Assembly (NCBI GenBank): GCA_030141605.1
Contig: JAQGDQ010000061.1
Coordinates: 686,757-750,756, forward strand
Origin: Tubiluchus corallicola
Lineage: Eukaryota > Priapulida > Priapulimorpha > Priapulimorphida > Tubiluchidae
Reading direction: 5' to 3'
Length of the DNA: 64,000 bases
Under the pieces are notes generated by a model. That model saw nothing but the letters and a program-made list of their open reading frames with translations, was not told where the DNA came from and did not search any database. Shown here one piece after another: positions 12,601 through 25,900 of the stretch. Position 1 is the first letter of the stretch; each line of letters begins with the position of its first letter. Made by a program: the position numbers and the translations under genes.

Positions 12601-15600
12601 TACGAATTAGTCTTCCTTTCATTAAAATAAAAAAGGCTGTTGTTAAAGGAAAGCCGTGACTCTACAGTCGCGTTCATTACCAATACAAACAATACAGTGC
12701 ACTACAACACAATGCAACAGCACAGCACAGCACAATACTGTACAACAAACGTCACTCCAATCTCTATTGCCTTTCGTTACCAAACCATAAATGTTTCTAC
12801 TGGTGAATTGGTGAATTTGAACTTGTTAAGGAACAGCAACAACGTAATGATTAAGACAAAAGTGCGTGTTAAAACACTAGAGGAAATTGAAAATGGCATG
12901 CAACAACAAAAAAATTAGTATACGATACGTATTGATATTGCAGGCCTCTCAACTACAGAATGACCGAAATTTCTGTATGTAACAGTAAGCCGACAGGGGA
13001 GATAGATGCCTACACTGCTTGACGAAATCAATAGCGTTTATCCTCCCCAGTGATACTAACAGCAACATTAGCTACCAGAGGAAGCCACTTTGCACGTGAT
13101 TCTCCCAGCGTGTGACCAACCCGCGCCATACAGAGATTCTTCCTCACCAATGACTGACGCACACACCAAACTGATGATTTGGGGGTTTAATATCAACACA
13201 GTGCACGTTGATTTGTCAGCACCCCCACAGAGGTTGACGCTGGAGATAGAAATTCATTCGTAAAATAAGGCAGATAGAAACTGGGACTCACGCAGACTCT
13301 GACTGGGACTGAAACAGATACGTACTTTCAGTAACAAAATATTCGATGGCGACTTCTACTGATCCTTGTGTTCTGGTACCTCAGAAATGATGACCTTGAT
13401 ATTTTGTGAAACCAGCAATTCCCTGTTTTCCTACCTATATTGAAAGACAGCAGAATGTGGCCGTTGGTACTTTCACAATGTTTGATCGAAGTTCACTAAT
13501 AGAACTATCTTGTCCATGGCCACAATGGCGCCATCAGACGGCCTCAAAAGCAAGCAGCTTTCTCAATAAATTTGATAATCGAGTAAATGAAATTAAATTA
13601 CACAACAGACGTGATAACGCTGCACAAAACGAATTTTCTACAATCGCAACTGATGAAAGCGTCATTGTAAATAAAGGTCAACTTGGAAAGAACTTTTAAA
13701 TTGAGACAGGTCTATGTAATCAGTTCAGCAAACATTAATTCTACATCAGTACATTAGCTTACAAGTCCTCTGGAGATGGAACTGAATGAGATTACACCTA
13801 TGCAATCTGGAATTACTTGCCACCGTTTGCTGGGTTATTAAATTGCTAAGCCAGCGATTTTCCCCCAAGATTTGCAAGTTGCAATTATTCCGGGCTTAAG
13901 GAGCGATTGCTCCCCGCACCCTTAAAGCTGTAATCCCAGTGATTTGCAGTTTTGTCTTCATCTGTTGATGGCGCGTTATTAGAAGCAATGGACTGTTTTG
14001 CAGCGGATGTAAACTAATTACAGGGTCTGCTAAGAGATTTAAAAGAAAATGTGCCGATTGGAGTCTAATTAAGTACAACGTACTGTACAAACTTATTCAG
14101 CCATAGTCGCCAGAATTGTTAAAAGCCACCTTTCTAGTTTTTATTTTAGAGGAATCATTTAGGAGCACTTCAGTCTTACGAAGCTGTTAACATATGTATA
14201 GTTAGTAAACTATGGTTTCGATAAGACTAGGTATACTTTTAGTAATTTCTGAACTCAACCATTTCGTCTCAAGCCGAAACTATCCCACTGATTTAATGCT
14301 ATGAACTTTCCCAAAAGCTGCTTCTTTTCGGTGTCCGCTCTGTGATTATACGTAACTACATCAATAATTTCAACAAAAGATATCTGCACTCGGTGTTTCC
14401 AATGTGGCAGATTCACGATAGCACCTAAATAGATAATACATCTGTACACAGATGTCCCGAATCGCCAAAGTTTGTACATCTTACACACAGTACACCATAT
14501 ACTCCAGTAAAATTGAAATTCTGATCGCGCGCAGTACGTCTTTGTTTATTGCTTAACCACAGACGAATGATTAAACCTTCTTCTGACGTCGTTTATCTAC
14601 TTTAGTGGAATTTTATCGTAGCAAGAGGAATGACTTGGTGCAATTTTTAAGGCCATTAAACCGCCGATTCTGAGCGAGTCTGTTAATAAAATTGGAATAC
14701 CAATGGAAGCCGAAGCTAGAGGAGACGGTGATTCGTACAGAGAAACAATAATGTACAGCATCTCAGAAAGCTTTAATTTACATTTTAAATCTTCAAGTCC
14801 CGGGATCTATTTTTCATTAACAAAAAATATATCTAATGTACTGAAAAAAGGTAGACGCAATTAATCCCAACTTTCCAAGAACATATGTAAACGGCTCCAA
14901 GTTTTAACTTCCATAGGCTTTAATAAGAGCTTTTGCTACTGTCTCCCGTGAGATTTCGTATTTTTTTAAACTACAGGATCAGTTTTACACCCATAAGAGG
15001 ATGTGCATATCATTAATAAAAAAATCCACAATTAAGAACAAGGAATTTCTGAACATTTTAATTAATTGTCACTAAGAATTAGTAGCATAGTATTTTATAT
15101 ATAGGGATGCTTAGAGGTTTTACAATTCTACACATATCGGAAATCTGCATTCAAAAAGGCACCTTTTTATTTGACAAAGTGACTTCCAGTAGCTCTGTGT
15201 AGTATGCATAGATACAAACAGGAAATCCTACGCACCTAAAACAACACCCTCACCGGATGGTTCGGTTAGAAAAGGGTGAATTATTTTCGACAACCCTCAA
15301 TTATTTCAGACAGAGGTGTCTCGCGTGTACAATCAACTTCATCGAAGAAAGAACCTGTTGCTATCTAGTCAAATAAATTATTGTCTTTTAGTCGCACAAT
15401 GCATGGTCTGAAAAGCAGTTTCGAACAATAATAGAAGAATATCTTTAATAACTGCAGCCAGGGAGGTTACTAGGCAGACATCGATATGAATTTACTAACG
15501 CAATTTCCACCAACTCAATGAATCAGTTTTGTTAGTAATTTAAAATACGAAAGAGTTTTTTCACTAATTAATTATGACTGTGATTGCCAGACTTATTTTA

Positions 15601-16855
15601 TAAACCATTGCAGTTTATTTTGCTAATTATTACCCACTGCTGATAATTAGATGAAGAAAAGGGACGCTAGAAAATTGTTGACCAATCGGGATTTGAACCC
15701 GAGTTTTTTTTTCTGTTAATAATTTTTAAATTAATGGGTTGAAGAAAAGTTTTTGACAGAGACTGAACTACAGTCTTATTATGCTGCCTGAGCGTGTTAT
15801 CACACTCAGTAATACCCAGCCCACTTTTAGAAGTTCCAATCGGGATATATTCCTTGTCAACTTTTTCAAAGCAGTTATCCTTTCGTTACTAAAATGCTTA
15901 GGAAAAGCCAAGCCTTAGCACAAAACCCTGACGAAGGTAATATCTACACCTTATTAACCAAGAAGACTCTGTCGCAAAGCCCAGAGGTAATGACACTTGA
16001 CACCATGTGCATATGACACCTCTTATTGATCCATTGCCATCAAGAGAAGTTCACAAAGGTACAAGTAGCTCTTCGCTATGCTCATTAAAGACCATAACCC
16101 GTCTCATTAACCAAGAGCTATTACAGCTCCTAACAGGAACCACTGTCCAGTAAACAGCTGATGTGACTCATATTCCATTCTCTCTCCTCCGCGGCCACAT
16201 AATTCATCACCTAGCCATAAATAGCATACAATAATAATGATAGGACACATATAGATAGAAGTGTACAGGCTGCAGGCTATTGTGTATATTGTATACACAA
16301 CGGGCTGTGCACATTATTATAAGCTGCTGCATACAAAAGCACGAGTAAACACATTTAATATTGGAATTTTCTGAATGAATTCGACCATTCAACTCCTGCA
16401 CGGAAGCTGTTGTTGCTATGGAAGACGCAGTGCTGAGAAAAAGGTGAAAGTATTGTGTTCCACAGCAGCATCAGTGTGAGTCATACCAAGGATAATCACT
16501 TAGAAAGCTGGTCATGTACTCCTTAGTGAACGAGATACAGGGTTTCTCTACAAGGAGTCACAGGGCTTCTTTATTAGCAAAATGTGATTAAAAGCTTTGG
16601 ATGTAGGCATATCGAGCTTTTTACACTTGGCAGGTTGGGGATGTTTTCTTACGAAAAATAAAATTTCACTATGTAAAGCAGATTCTTTCCACACCACCAT
16701 CTTTTGGTTGGTCGGACAATCAGACACGTACGTATACACGTAACTTAGTCATTAGTTCCTATATTGCTGTGTAAAATGTGTAATGTAAAGAGAAAAAAGA
16801 GCAAAGAAAAAGGGGGAGAAAGAGGAGGAAAGGAGAGAGACAAAGGAGTTAGAGT

Positions 16856-16915
<60 letters not shown>

Positions 16916-19900
16916 TTCATCTGAATAATAATTTGTTTGAAATCAAAAAAGGTGACGAAAAGGGTAAGACTGTAACAATAGCTAGTCAGTCAAGAGATGA
17001 TTTTTGTCAGTTTTAAAAGGCAGCTTCTTAATATTCATGACCAGACTTAGACTACATACAAAAAATGTCCATATTGCCTTGCCTTCAATTTACCAGCAGG
17101 AAATGAAAGCTATATAGCTGCATGCAGACGAGGGTATACCCAAACAAAAGCATGAAGAAATCGATTGAGTTGGTTTACTCTGTATATTCCATACAATCTA
17201 CTACAGGAAATCAGTTTTACTCAGTAACTATTTCATTTTATAAACTCTTTGTTGAGAGGCGTGCATACATTTAACACGTTTGAAGCAATGGTTGCTACAT
17301 TATACAGAAATGTTTGCCCACCTTTAACAAAGCCTGCATTCCAGCCATTCCCACCCAGTTGTACATTAGGAGCTCTATGGTTTGTTAATCACATTCCAGA
17401 GAAGGAGTTAATCCCAGCTACTCAGAAATAAACTACTTTGGAGGAGGAGAAATAGGTAATTAGTGCACTTAACAACAGCATTGTAGTCATACGGATCTTG
17501 GCTCAGCGCGACCTTCTAAATACTTTAATATTACTTTTCATGGGTGGCGCTAGTTGAAAACACCTTGCGATGCATCTATGACTCCAATGTTGGGATAATA
17601 AATACTGCAAAGCATATAGTCTTACTATTCAAAAGAAAATGAATGCATTAGACCTTGCACAACCTTTTGTGGACATGTAGCTATACTTAATACAGCAAAC
17701 TTGTGTTAATAATGACACTAAATACGGTAAAAGTTTACAGTAATATGATAAGTAGCAATTACAGTCAAGTGAGGTGACCATGGGTTGAAATTCACCAGAT
17801 GAAATTAAGTGAAACATCATGGGATTAGTTGAGAGTTTAGCTCTACCAAACAGTTAGTGTTCACTTTCATTCAAACTGGATACATTGCCCCTCCTAAACG
17901 CTGTCCTAGCTAATCCACGGTTAGCGAACGATCAGTTCCATATCACTGCCCCACAAAAGCTTTAGGGCTCATGCAGCCCCCAGGGTCCTTGAACTAGCAG
18001 CGTTCTAATCTGACGGGTCTATAAATGTTGATAGATTTCTTGATTATGTAGTGTTAACTGCATTTTTCAGGATAAATTTGCGAGGCATTATGAGTGTCGT
18101 TCTTCCAACCAGTTGAAACTATAGCATGTGCGAAATGATTCATATGCCGTTTTACCAGTTAATTACATTCTCATGACCACTACGTTTTGTACTGGATAAC
18201 AAAGACTACCAAATTAAAGGTGCCAAAATTGAGAAAAATTTTGCCGCCAGCCTAAGATCATTAACCATCCTGCAACAAAAACTACGTAATTATAACACTC
18301 TCTGAAGCGATCAGCCACATTTTCACCCTTTCAAATTCAAACCTTTTCACAGCTCATAACAAGTTTGGGTTTTTCTAAGTATAGGCGTGGGTCAACAAAA
18401 AATGAAAGGCTCTCCGTTTTATGGACTGTAAAAATATTATGGGACCAAAAGAAGAAAATGTGAAAGTATTTTGCAAAACACACAACACCAGCAAACCGCT
18501 CAAACAACTCTTTACTAATCATGTTTAGCTTGTCTCAGGACGAATTTTCAGCACAACAAACTATGATCCAACGACAACAGACAAAGGAATTTAAGGACGG
18601 TAGTAAATTAAATTCACCGGCATAGGAATTTACCAAGATGTCATTCAATTGTTGTGAAAAGACCCTACGAACAAATGGAATTAGACTCCAGAAACAGAAG
18701 ACAACATGAAAGCCGACATCCAAGTATTATTGTACTCGTGTAACTGATCTTTAAGTAGAAAGACATCCAAATCAAATACGTAAATTAATTAATGATCTGC
18801 AATTTTTAGGGAGGAAACATGCAGACATGAGATAAAGAGCATCCAAGCATTAGTATAAGATAAATAAAACCGATTAACGATGCTACAATAAAAGACATAG
18901 CATAGCTTGTGCTTTTTAGCTCCGTTTTACAATAAAAGAATGCATGTAATTTGTAAAAAGACCATAGGCAACTTTTGTTATAGAAATTTTTGCTAATTAT
19001 TTGAGGAATGAGGATGTCAAATAGCGCTAACTTTAACTAACTAGACACACAGGCGTGGTGAGTCAATGAAGGCGCTGCGAGTAACACTTGTTCAGAGCCA
19101 ATAGAATTTTTTCATATGGACTTTCCAAGTTATCTTACAGGCCACTAGAATACAAGTCTGAGCTTTTTAAAAACTATCTGTGTCTACACAGTGTGTAAGC
19201 AGAAAGTTTAGTATAGTTTGTCCATTAAGTTTGGCCCAAGAGTGCGTCGCAGTTTCTGAAAGCTGTTGAAAGAAAGAAAAAAGATGGTTGAAACTGAAAA
19301 CATCTGGCCAACACATTAGGACCTGTACAGCTGTGCGCTACAGAAAAAACATCATTTATCAGTAAAAATATGCAGAGTTTTAAAAAGGCTAGTTTGAGCT
19401 TTTATGTGCTCCGATATGCAGGTTTTTAACATTAAGGTTAGCTTTAAATGCCCCGAACAAAACAAAAACCACTTGTGTTGACGAACACAAAAGCCACTGT
19501 GCACGAAATAATGCTGCTTCAAGTTCAACTACTGAAAGAAAACCTACTACAAGAAAAAGCAGAGGAATGCCTTTTGGAAAACTACATGTCAGAGACTATT
19601 AAATTGCAAAGTTTGCAGTTTCTTTTTGAACTAAGTATAACCTCTTTAAGAGTTTGTATTGTTTTTAGTTTTGTAATATACAGTAGTGTTTTCAATGTAC
19701 TGTACCTGTACACAGTTATGCGCAGTGATGACAAGCAAAAATAAAATTATATTCACTGTGACTGATTAAAAAAAATCAATAAATTTGTAGTTGCCGGACA
19801 ACAGCTCAGCATACTTCTGGCATGCAATCTTGATTGTATTATAGACTATAGCAGAGTGCATTATATAGTTTTCCACAAAAACTGTTTCCGTTGTGACTAT

Positions 19901-22872
19901 TGTGTCAAGAATTTGCGAATGTACTAGTAAAGCGACAAACAATAACTTAAATAACTAATGTTAAATTAGTAATACATGATTCACATAAATGCTTCAACTC
20001 GAGGATACGACGAGAAGGCCAATAGTTTAGTTACTATGATTAGGCGTGTACCTACAGTATGTGACATTCGTTTATTATGAAACTCATGCACGACCACCAC
20101 GACTATCTCTTAATGCCAAACAGCTTAATCAAACTGAATGCACGAAAATTCCACTCTGAAATATACAATAATTAAAAACCTAGTTTTAGCTTATGACAGA
20201 AGTGTTAAACTACAATAAAGCTAGTAACGTTCAAGAGGGTCACGCATTGTCCTGACCAGTATTCACGTTTTTGTCAATGGAGTTAATTTAAATTTCAAAT
20301 TCTGCACAAGAAGAACGGAACAGGAGCAGAACTAAAACCAGTTCCTCGTTTCTCACTGACGTAGTCCCAAATCTGTTAAAAGGTAGCAATTACTGCCTTC
20401 CAAAGAACTCGGGGCGACGTTCGGCTGGCTTACAAAACGAAACAAAGGATTGGTTTAGCGGATACACTCAATGCGAGATTTTTTAAGGGTATTGTTTGTA
20501 AAATGAACCCTCTGTGTCAGAGCGCAAAGTACAGCCAGGGGCTGTTACGGCACGGGCTGGCAAGGTGTGGTTTTAAACCGAGTCGACATCGCGGATACGA
20601 ATAGGTACTGTGTTTAAACTACTTCAGCGACCATTCCACGACTTATTCAAATTCTGCAGGCTTTCCGAAAACAACGTTCTGCATTGAAACGAGAAGAGGG
20701 GTAAACAAAATCAGCGAGTACGATGTTTGAATCAGGTTACACTGCTAGGCATTGATGGAGTAGCTAAGAAAACAAATTTTGTATAGGAAGTGGCAATAGT
20801 AATGACACAATGCAAATGTTTATAAACGAGCACTGAAAAATACCCGTTGAGATAATATGGGCTATTAGTGCAAAACGTGTGTAACTAAAAAAGAAACTTC
20901 TTGAAAAAGATGATTTTTGTTGATAACTTTTAGTTTTGCATGAAAACTGTGAATTAGTCACTTAATAGCTTCACAAAACCCAAATTCAAAAGAGAAATGC
21001 TCTGTCAAAGCACAAAAATGAGTCAAATAAGTAAAAAAGAGTTTTTCTGAATATCCGCTAGTTTTTCCTGTCAAATTCCCCTTTTCAGCAGTTTGGTAAA
21101 ATTGTTTAGTCCTTCCTCAAAGCAAAGCATATCCGACTCTTTTCTAATGTTATCTGTTTTTATAAAGTGCACTAAATTAGTAAAAAAATACTTGTTGCAA
21201 GAAAAGTTGTTGTTTTCTGTCTCTTTGGGGCGATTATGATACAATGCTAGGTTCTTTTTTATGTACATACACGTAATGTATTACTTATGCAAACATTATG
21301 CAATGTAAATTGCAAATAGGTTTATAAATTCTGCTGAATATTTTGCATTAATCATTTGGGTAAATTAACATTACGGATATTTTACAACTCACCTTTTTCA
21401 ACTTGCCGTCTCCTGTACCAACGAAGGCCACTGTTACACCCTGTACTTGAGTGGTGACCACAGATGTGAGTTGTGTTCTGCCATATGTCAACAATGGCTT
21501 GGCAGTGACTGGAAACTGACCATCTAGGTGAATGTTGATGTCAATGTCAATGGCACAAAAATCATCCTCAATGACTAGAGGGCTCTGAAAATGGCAGAGG
21601 AAAGAAAAAATTATAAAACATGTTCTACATGGCAACTATAAATAACTAATTTTTATAAATTTTAGTACTAAATTTGCAGTGCAATTAGACGGCTGTTAAA
21701 ATAAATGAAATGTGTAACAGTTATTTTTTACGTAGGGTGGATTTAGTTTAATTTTAAGTGGTTGTGGAAGGACTGGAACCAATCCAGTAAGAGTAAACCT
21801 TTTTAGCACGTGAACTTCAATGAGGTAAAAAATCAGATGATTACAGCGGTGAAACCATCCAAAAGCAAATTTCCTGACGGTCACCCATCCATTATTTAGA
21901 GCATGGAGTTGTTTAACTTTGGCTAAAAAGCACCGACCGCGGCCATTAAGATATTCCCCTTGCTGAACGTATTATAACAAAAAACTTATTAAAAAACCGA
22001 AAACAAATGTGGCTAACTATGTTCCCAAAACATTATCACTTATCCAGTTTTAGACCATGTCGAGCAATATCCACCACATTTGAGTTGCAGCTGTGTTACA
22101 ATGCAGATGGAAAAATGTCAAATCTGAATGATGAAAATATCAGAGAAATATTACAAAAACTCCCAGTGATAAAAGGAAAGACATGAAAGAAAAACTCTCT
22201 CTTCAAAAAGCTGTTAATGGTGTTTTGGGACTCTTTTTGGTTAACGTGTAAAGTCAGCCGGCTCGTTTATCAAATCGCATAGCTTTGTCCTTAACTTGCC
22301 TATTGATCAAACAGTAAAAACTTCCAGAGAAAAGAGCCATAGCATGCTGCAGCTGCAATACAAAGAAACTGGTGGACGGCAATTTTTAGTAATTGAAAGT
22401 CTAGTGGTTTTATGTGTGTGAGAGAGGTCACAATAAGTTGAATATGAATATGAGAAGGTGGAGGGAAAAACCTGGGGATTTTCTCTAATTTTTCGTAAGA
22501 GGAAACGCCATAAGAAGAGAAACGTGCTTTTAGTGACTTCGGACTATGGCTAATTAGAATCCAGGTAAAAAAGTCACAGGTAAAAAAGTCGCAGGACAAA
22601 AGTCACAAAAAAGAAATAATCCTAACCACAATTAAATTTAATTAATTGTGACTTTTTTTCTTAGCCAAAATTGACTCATGTGACTGTATTACAGTCACTG
22701 GGTAGCCATTATGTAACCAGTATGTCTGGCATTATTAATTAATGCCAAGTATTACTGTTTTACAATATTATATGAATTTATGCACATTATCATAGGTCAA
22801 TAAGTTTTGCTCAGTCTTAGGCATCAATTATTTTGTAATGTAGTATGAGAAACTGATAATAATAATAACAAC

Positions 22873-22911
<39 letters not shown>

Positions 22912-25900
22912 TGAATAGGAAAGTAACTAGTCTAATATGCATAAATCAATATCTATTTAAAGCGCAGAATAAAATTGTGTGTAAGATATAATACAATATA
23001 CCGTCAAGCGGGATACAATGAAATGCAATATAATGTTATGTCATGTATTTCATGCACAATATAATATACCAGATTAAGTTAATTTAATACTGGGCCTATA
23101 CATTCAAATAGTTTCAAGCAGTTTGACGCTTTGCACTACTGTATACAACCCACATTTATTTGGACCCAAAAATACAACTTGTTTATGTATTTTCATATTA
23201 TGCATAGCTGTGTAGTGTGTGATTATGTGATAAAAATTAATGCAAAATTTTCAATGAAATTCATTTAATATAACTTTATGATACATGTATTACAGTACAT
23301 TACTGCGAATATGAATTAAAAAATTCATAAATTCATCTGTCATTGACAAGATGGTTTAGTCTAGTGGTAACGCGTCAGTCCGCTTTCCGTCTGAGAGGTC
23401 GTGAGTTCGATACGACGTCCGGGAAATAGTTCTTTGAGCTAATGTTAATTGTTCATCCAAAGCCGACTTCAAATAAAGATTATTATTAAATAATAATAAT
23501 AATTATTATTATTACTAAAAAATGAAATGCAAGTCTGGTAGTGGTGACGGCATGATGGGATGTTATGGCATTTGATGACGATACAGAATCTACAACAATT
23601 AAAATTATTCCCATTACATGTCGAATAAATGATGCATCAGAGATGCTATCAATGCAAGATCAATGGACCATTTACACGCATTTTCCATTAACAAAACACA
23701 AATTTCACCACATCAGATGATAGAAATGTACTCAAATGCCACTGCCATTAAGCAAAACACCACAATAAATGCATTGTTCTGCATGTGTAATGTTTTACAG
23801 CTATTTCTCGAGGGTGTTTGGATTATAATGGATCCATTATTTTTATTACCACAAGCGACAATAAATTTAAAAATGCACAGACGACCTCCTTCATCCTCTG
23901 TATCTTGACCTAATTTTCACATGAACGGTTTTTTCGAAGGCGCCAATGGGATGCATTGCAAATCAAGTTATTTAGAACCACAGTCTACTGAATTTCACTG
24001 AGTAATATTAACTTTTAGTAGCACATTTATATCATAGGTTGGAAATTACAAACTGCATGTAACATATCTTGTATACTAATACGTTATATACACTACAGTT
24101 CTGATTATAAATTTCTACTCTCTTTTAACATTTATTAAAAAAATTGTTAAATCTATAGATACATTTTCATTTATTTTCAAGTATTCACTATTCACTTAAG
24201 CACTCGATTTAGTCAATTTTAATCTAAATTTTACTTGTAAGTGTAGTTTGAAATGAGTGGGTATAAGCAAACCTACATTAACTTCGTGAAAAACGTGAAA
24301 CTGATGCAGGAAATGTATTTAAAGTTTATATGTTCAAAATGAGTTTCGTCGAAAGTGGTGCTGACAAGCCACTGGCATAGCAGTGTCTAGTTTCTTGTTG
24401 GATTCTGCTGTTTACCTGTTTCAAGGGCAGGTTTCTTGTATTTTAGAGTTCAACCTGGCCAGTGTCTACAATAGACGTAATGGGCATATGGTGATGAAGA
24501 TGTTCAAAATGATTTACAGGGGAATTATGAATAGTAAAAATGTACATCTTTAATTTTCTACAAATAAATACACTTTTCTAAAAAGTTCGCTGTAATTATT
24601 TACCTCCTACTGGTTAAATTAAGTTCGTCATTAGTGGATTATTTGCTAAAATGGTCGTTTCCTCAGCAGACAAGTAATTCAATAGTAATTTTCATCCGTG
24701 TAGACCGTATGATCTGATACTGATTACTACTGGCGAACATAATCAGCAGGGCAGTCTTGATAACATAATGGCCAAGTTTAATCATTCCGAAATTGATGAT
24801 TACATTTTTGCAATCATTTTAGAGGCATTTGCATTGTAGACTGTACATAGATAGTGCAATCGCACGTGAAAGCGCTAATCAATGAGAGCCAAGCTACTTT
24901 CACATGTAATTGTAATTAAATACATAGATGAAAAGAAAGAGAAAACCTCAGCGGACACTTTTATGGTAACAGAAAATAAGATGGATAAGGGACATGTGCT
25001 TGCTAAGATTTAATAAACACTTATTTGGAAACGAAAGCAATTTGGCAACCAGGAGTTGCAACGCATCGCGTACTAGATAAGTAGGACCAGATAAGCTCAC
25101 TAACCTTAAATTTGCACATCTTTTTTGACCAATTGTAGCTGCGATTTTGACATGAGATAAAAGTACATCCCATCCAAAATGAAACCCAACTGTTAGCTTT
25201 CTATAAGTCAGTTAACTACCCTTTAATTTAACCAGCTACATCGATGGTAAAGCACTCGAGACCCTAGTGGAAGAGTGCGACTCAACTTATCGACAGTAAC
25301 AAGCTATATAACCTAGATTACCTAACCGAAAATCCATTTAGCGCTAGGCACTAATACAGAACTATGGCTTCACCCAAATAGCTTGCCGGAATTGAAGTTA
25401 ATCGTGTGTCTTCAATTTTCACCCAGTTGCCCGGGTCTTCGTTACAGCTGAAAACTACATTACTGACGTTTAAGTATGTCATTTCCAAGGCTTCACTGCT
25501 GATCAGCATGTCCAGTACAAGGCTCACACTGTGCTTCCCAAAGTCAGAAGTCTTGGAAGTCCTAATTTATCGACCCTTGTATAAACAACAGACACTGATA
25601 AATTAGATCCCGGTGCTGTTTAAAAGTACAAGACCTTCGTCACACGATTCGTACTAGATGAAGTTAATTCTACCCCTGCTTTTATTTTGGATGGCGGTTC
25701 CATTCTCAGACAAGCTTACATCCTTTTCCGTCTCCCCAGTTTGTACTAATCGCGAATACTGTTACAAAAACGCCTGTTACGAATGATGGTTGCATGCTAT
25801 CCGAAAATTTTTTTAGGCCTACAAATTTGTCGAGTCCGTCACACGGAAGGTTAAAAGCATCACGGGGCTGCCCCTGGTGGAAAAGTCAGTCGATTCTGGC

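Larger units (their letters stand above)
10603..21392 (-). other. Plexin intron 2 (10.8 kb)
   Basis: The largest intron. No exon fits the phase-0 junction between exons 2 and 3, and none is needed, because the flanking peptides are contiguous by family comparison. Contents seen: a perfect 14-bp hairpin (11856-11894), a B-box-like motif on the minus strand near 15695, a short palindrome (16280-16300), a homopurine AG tract (16793-16914), a 98-codon ORF of unknown nature (19448-19744), and a patch richer in CpG near 20.4-20.6 kb. No complete transposon was recognised. Confidence 0.65.

Noticed and set aside
15680-15860. tRNA or SINE on the minus strand (GGGTTCAAATCCCG B box near 15695)
   Set aside because: The B box is excellent, but a long A/T-rich insertion separates it from any A box. 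The CCCGATTGG word also recurs at about 15838 without a clear element structure.
22855-22911. CRISPR-like or structured array
   Set aside because: Simple (AAT)n microsatellite. No direct repeats with unique spacers exist anywhere in the window.
23348-23425. Functional tRNA gene
   Set aside because: A and B boxes are present, but acceptor and anticodon stems do not pair properly and an AAT-rich SINE tail follows.
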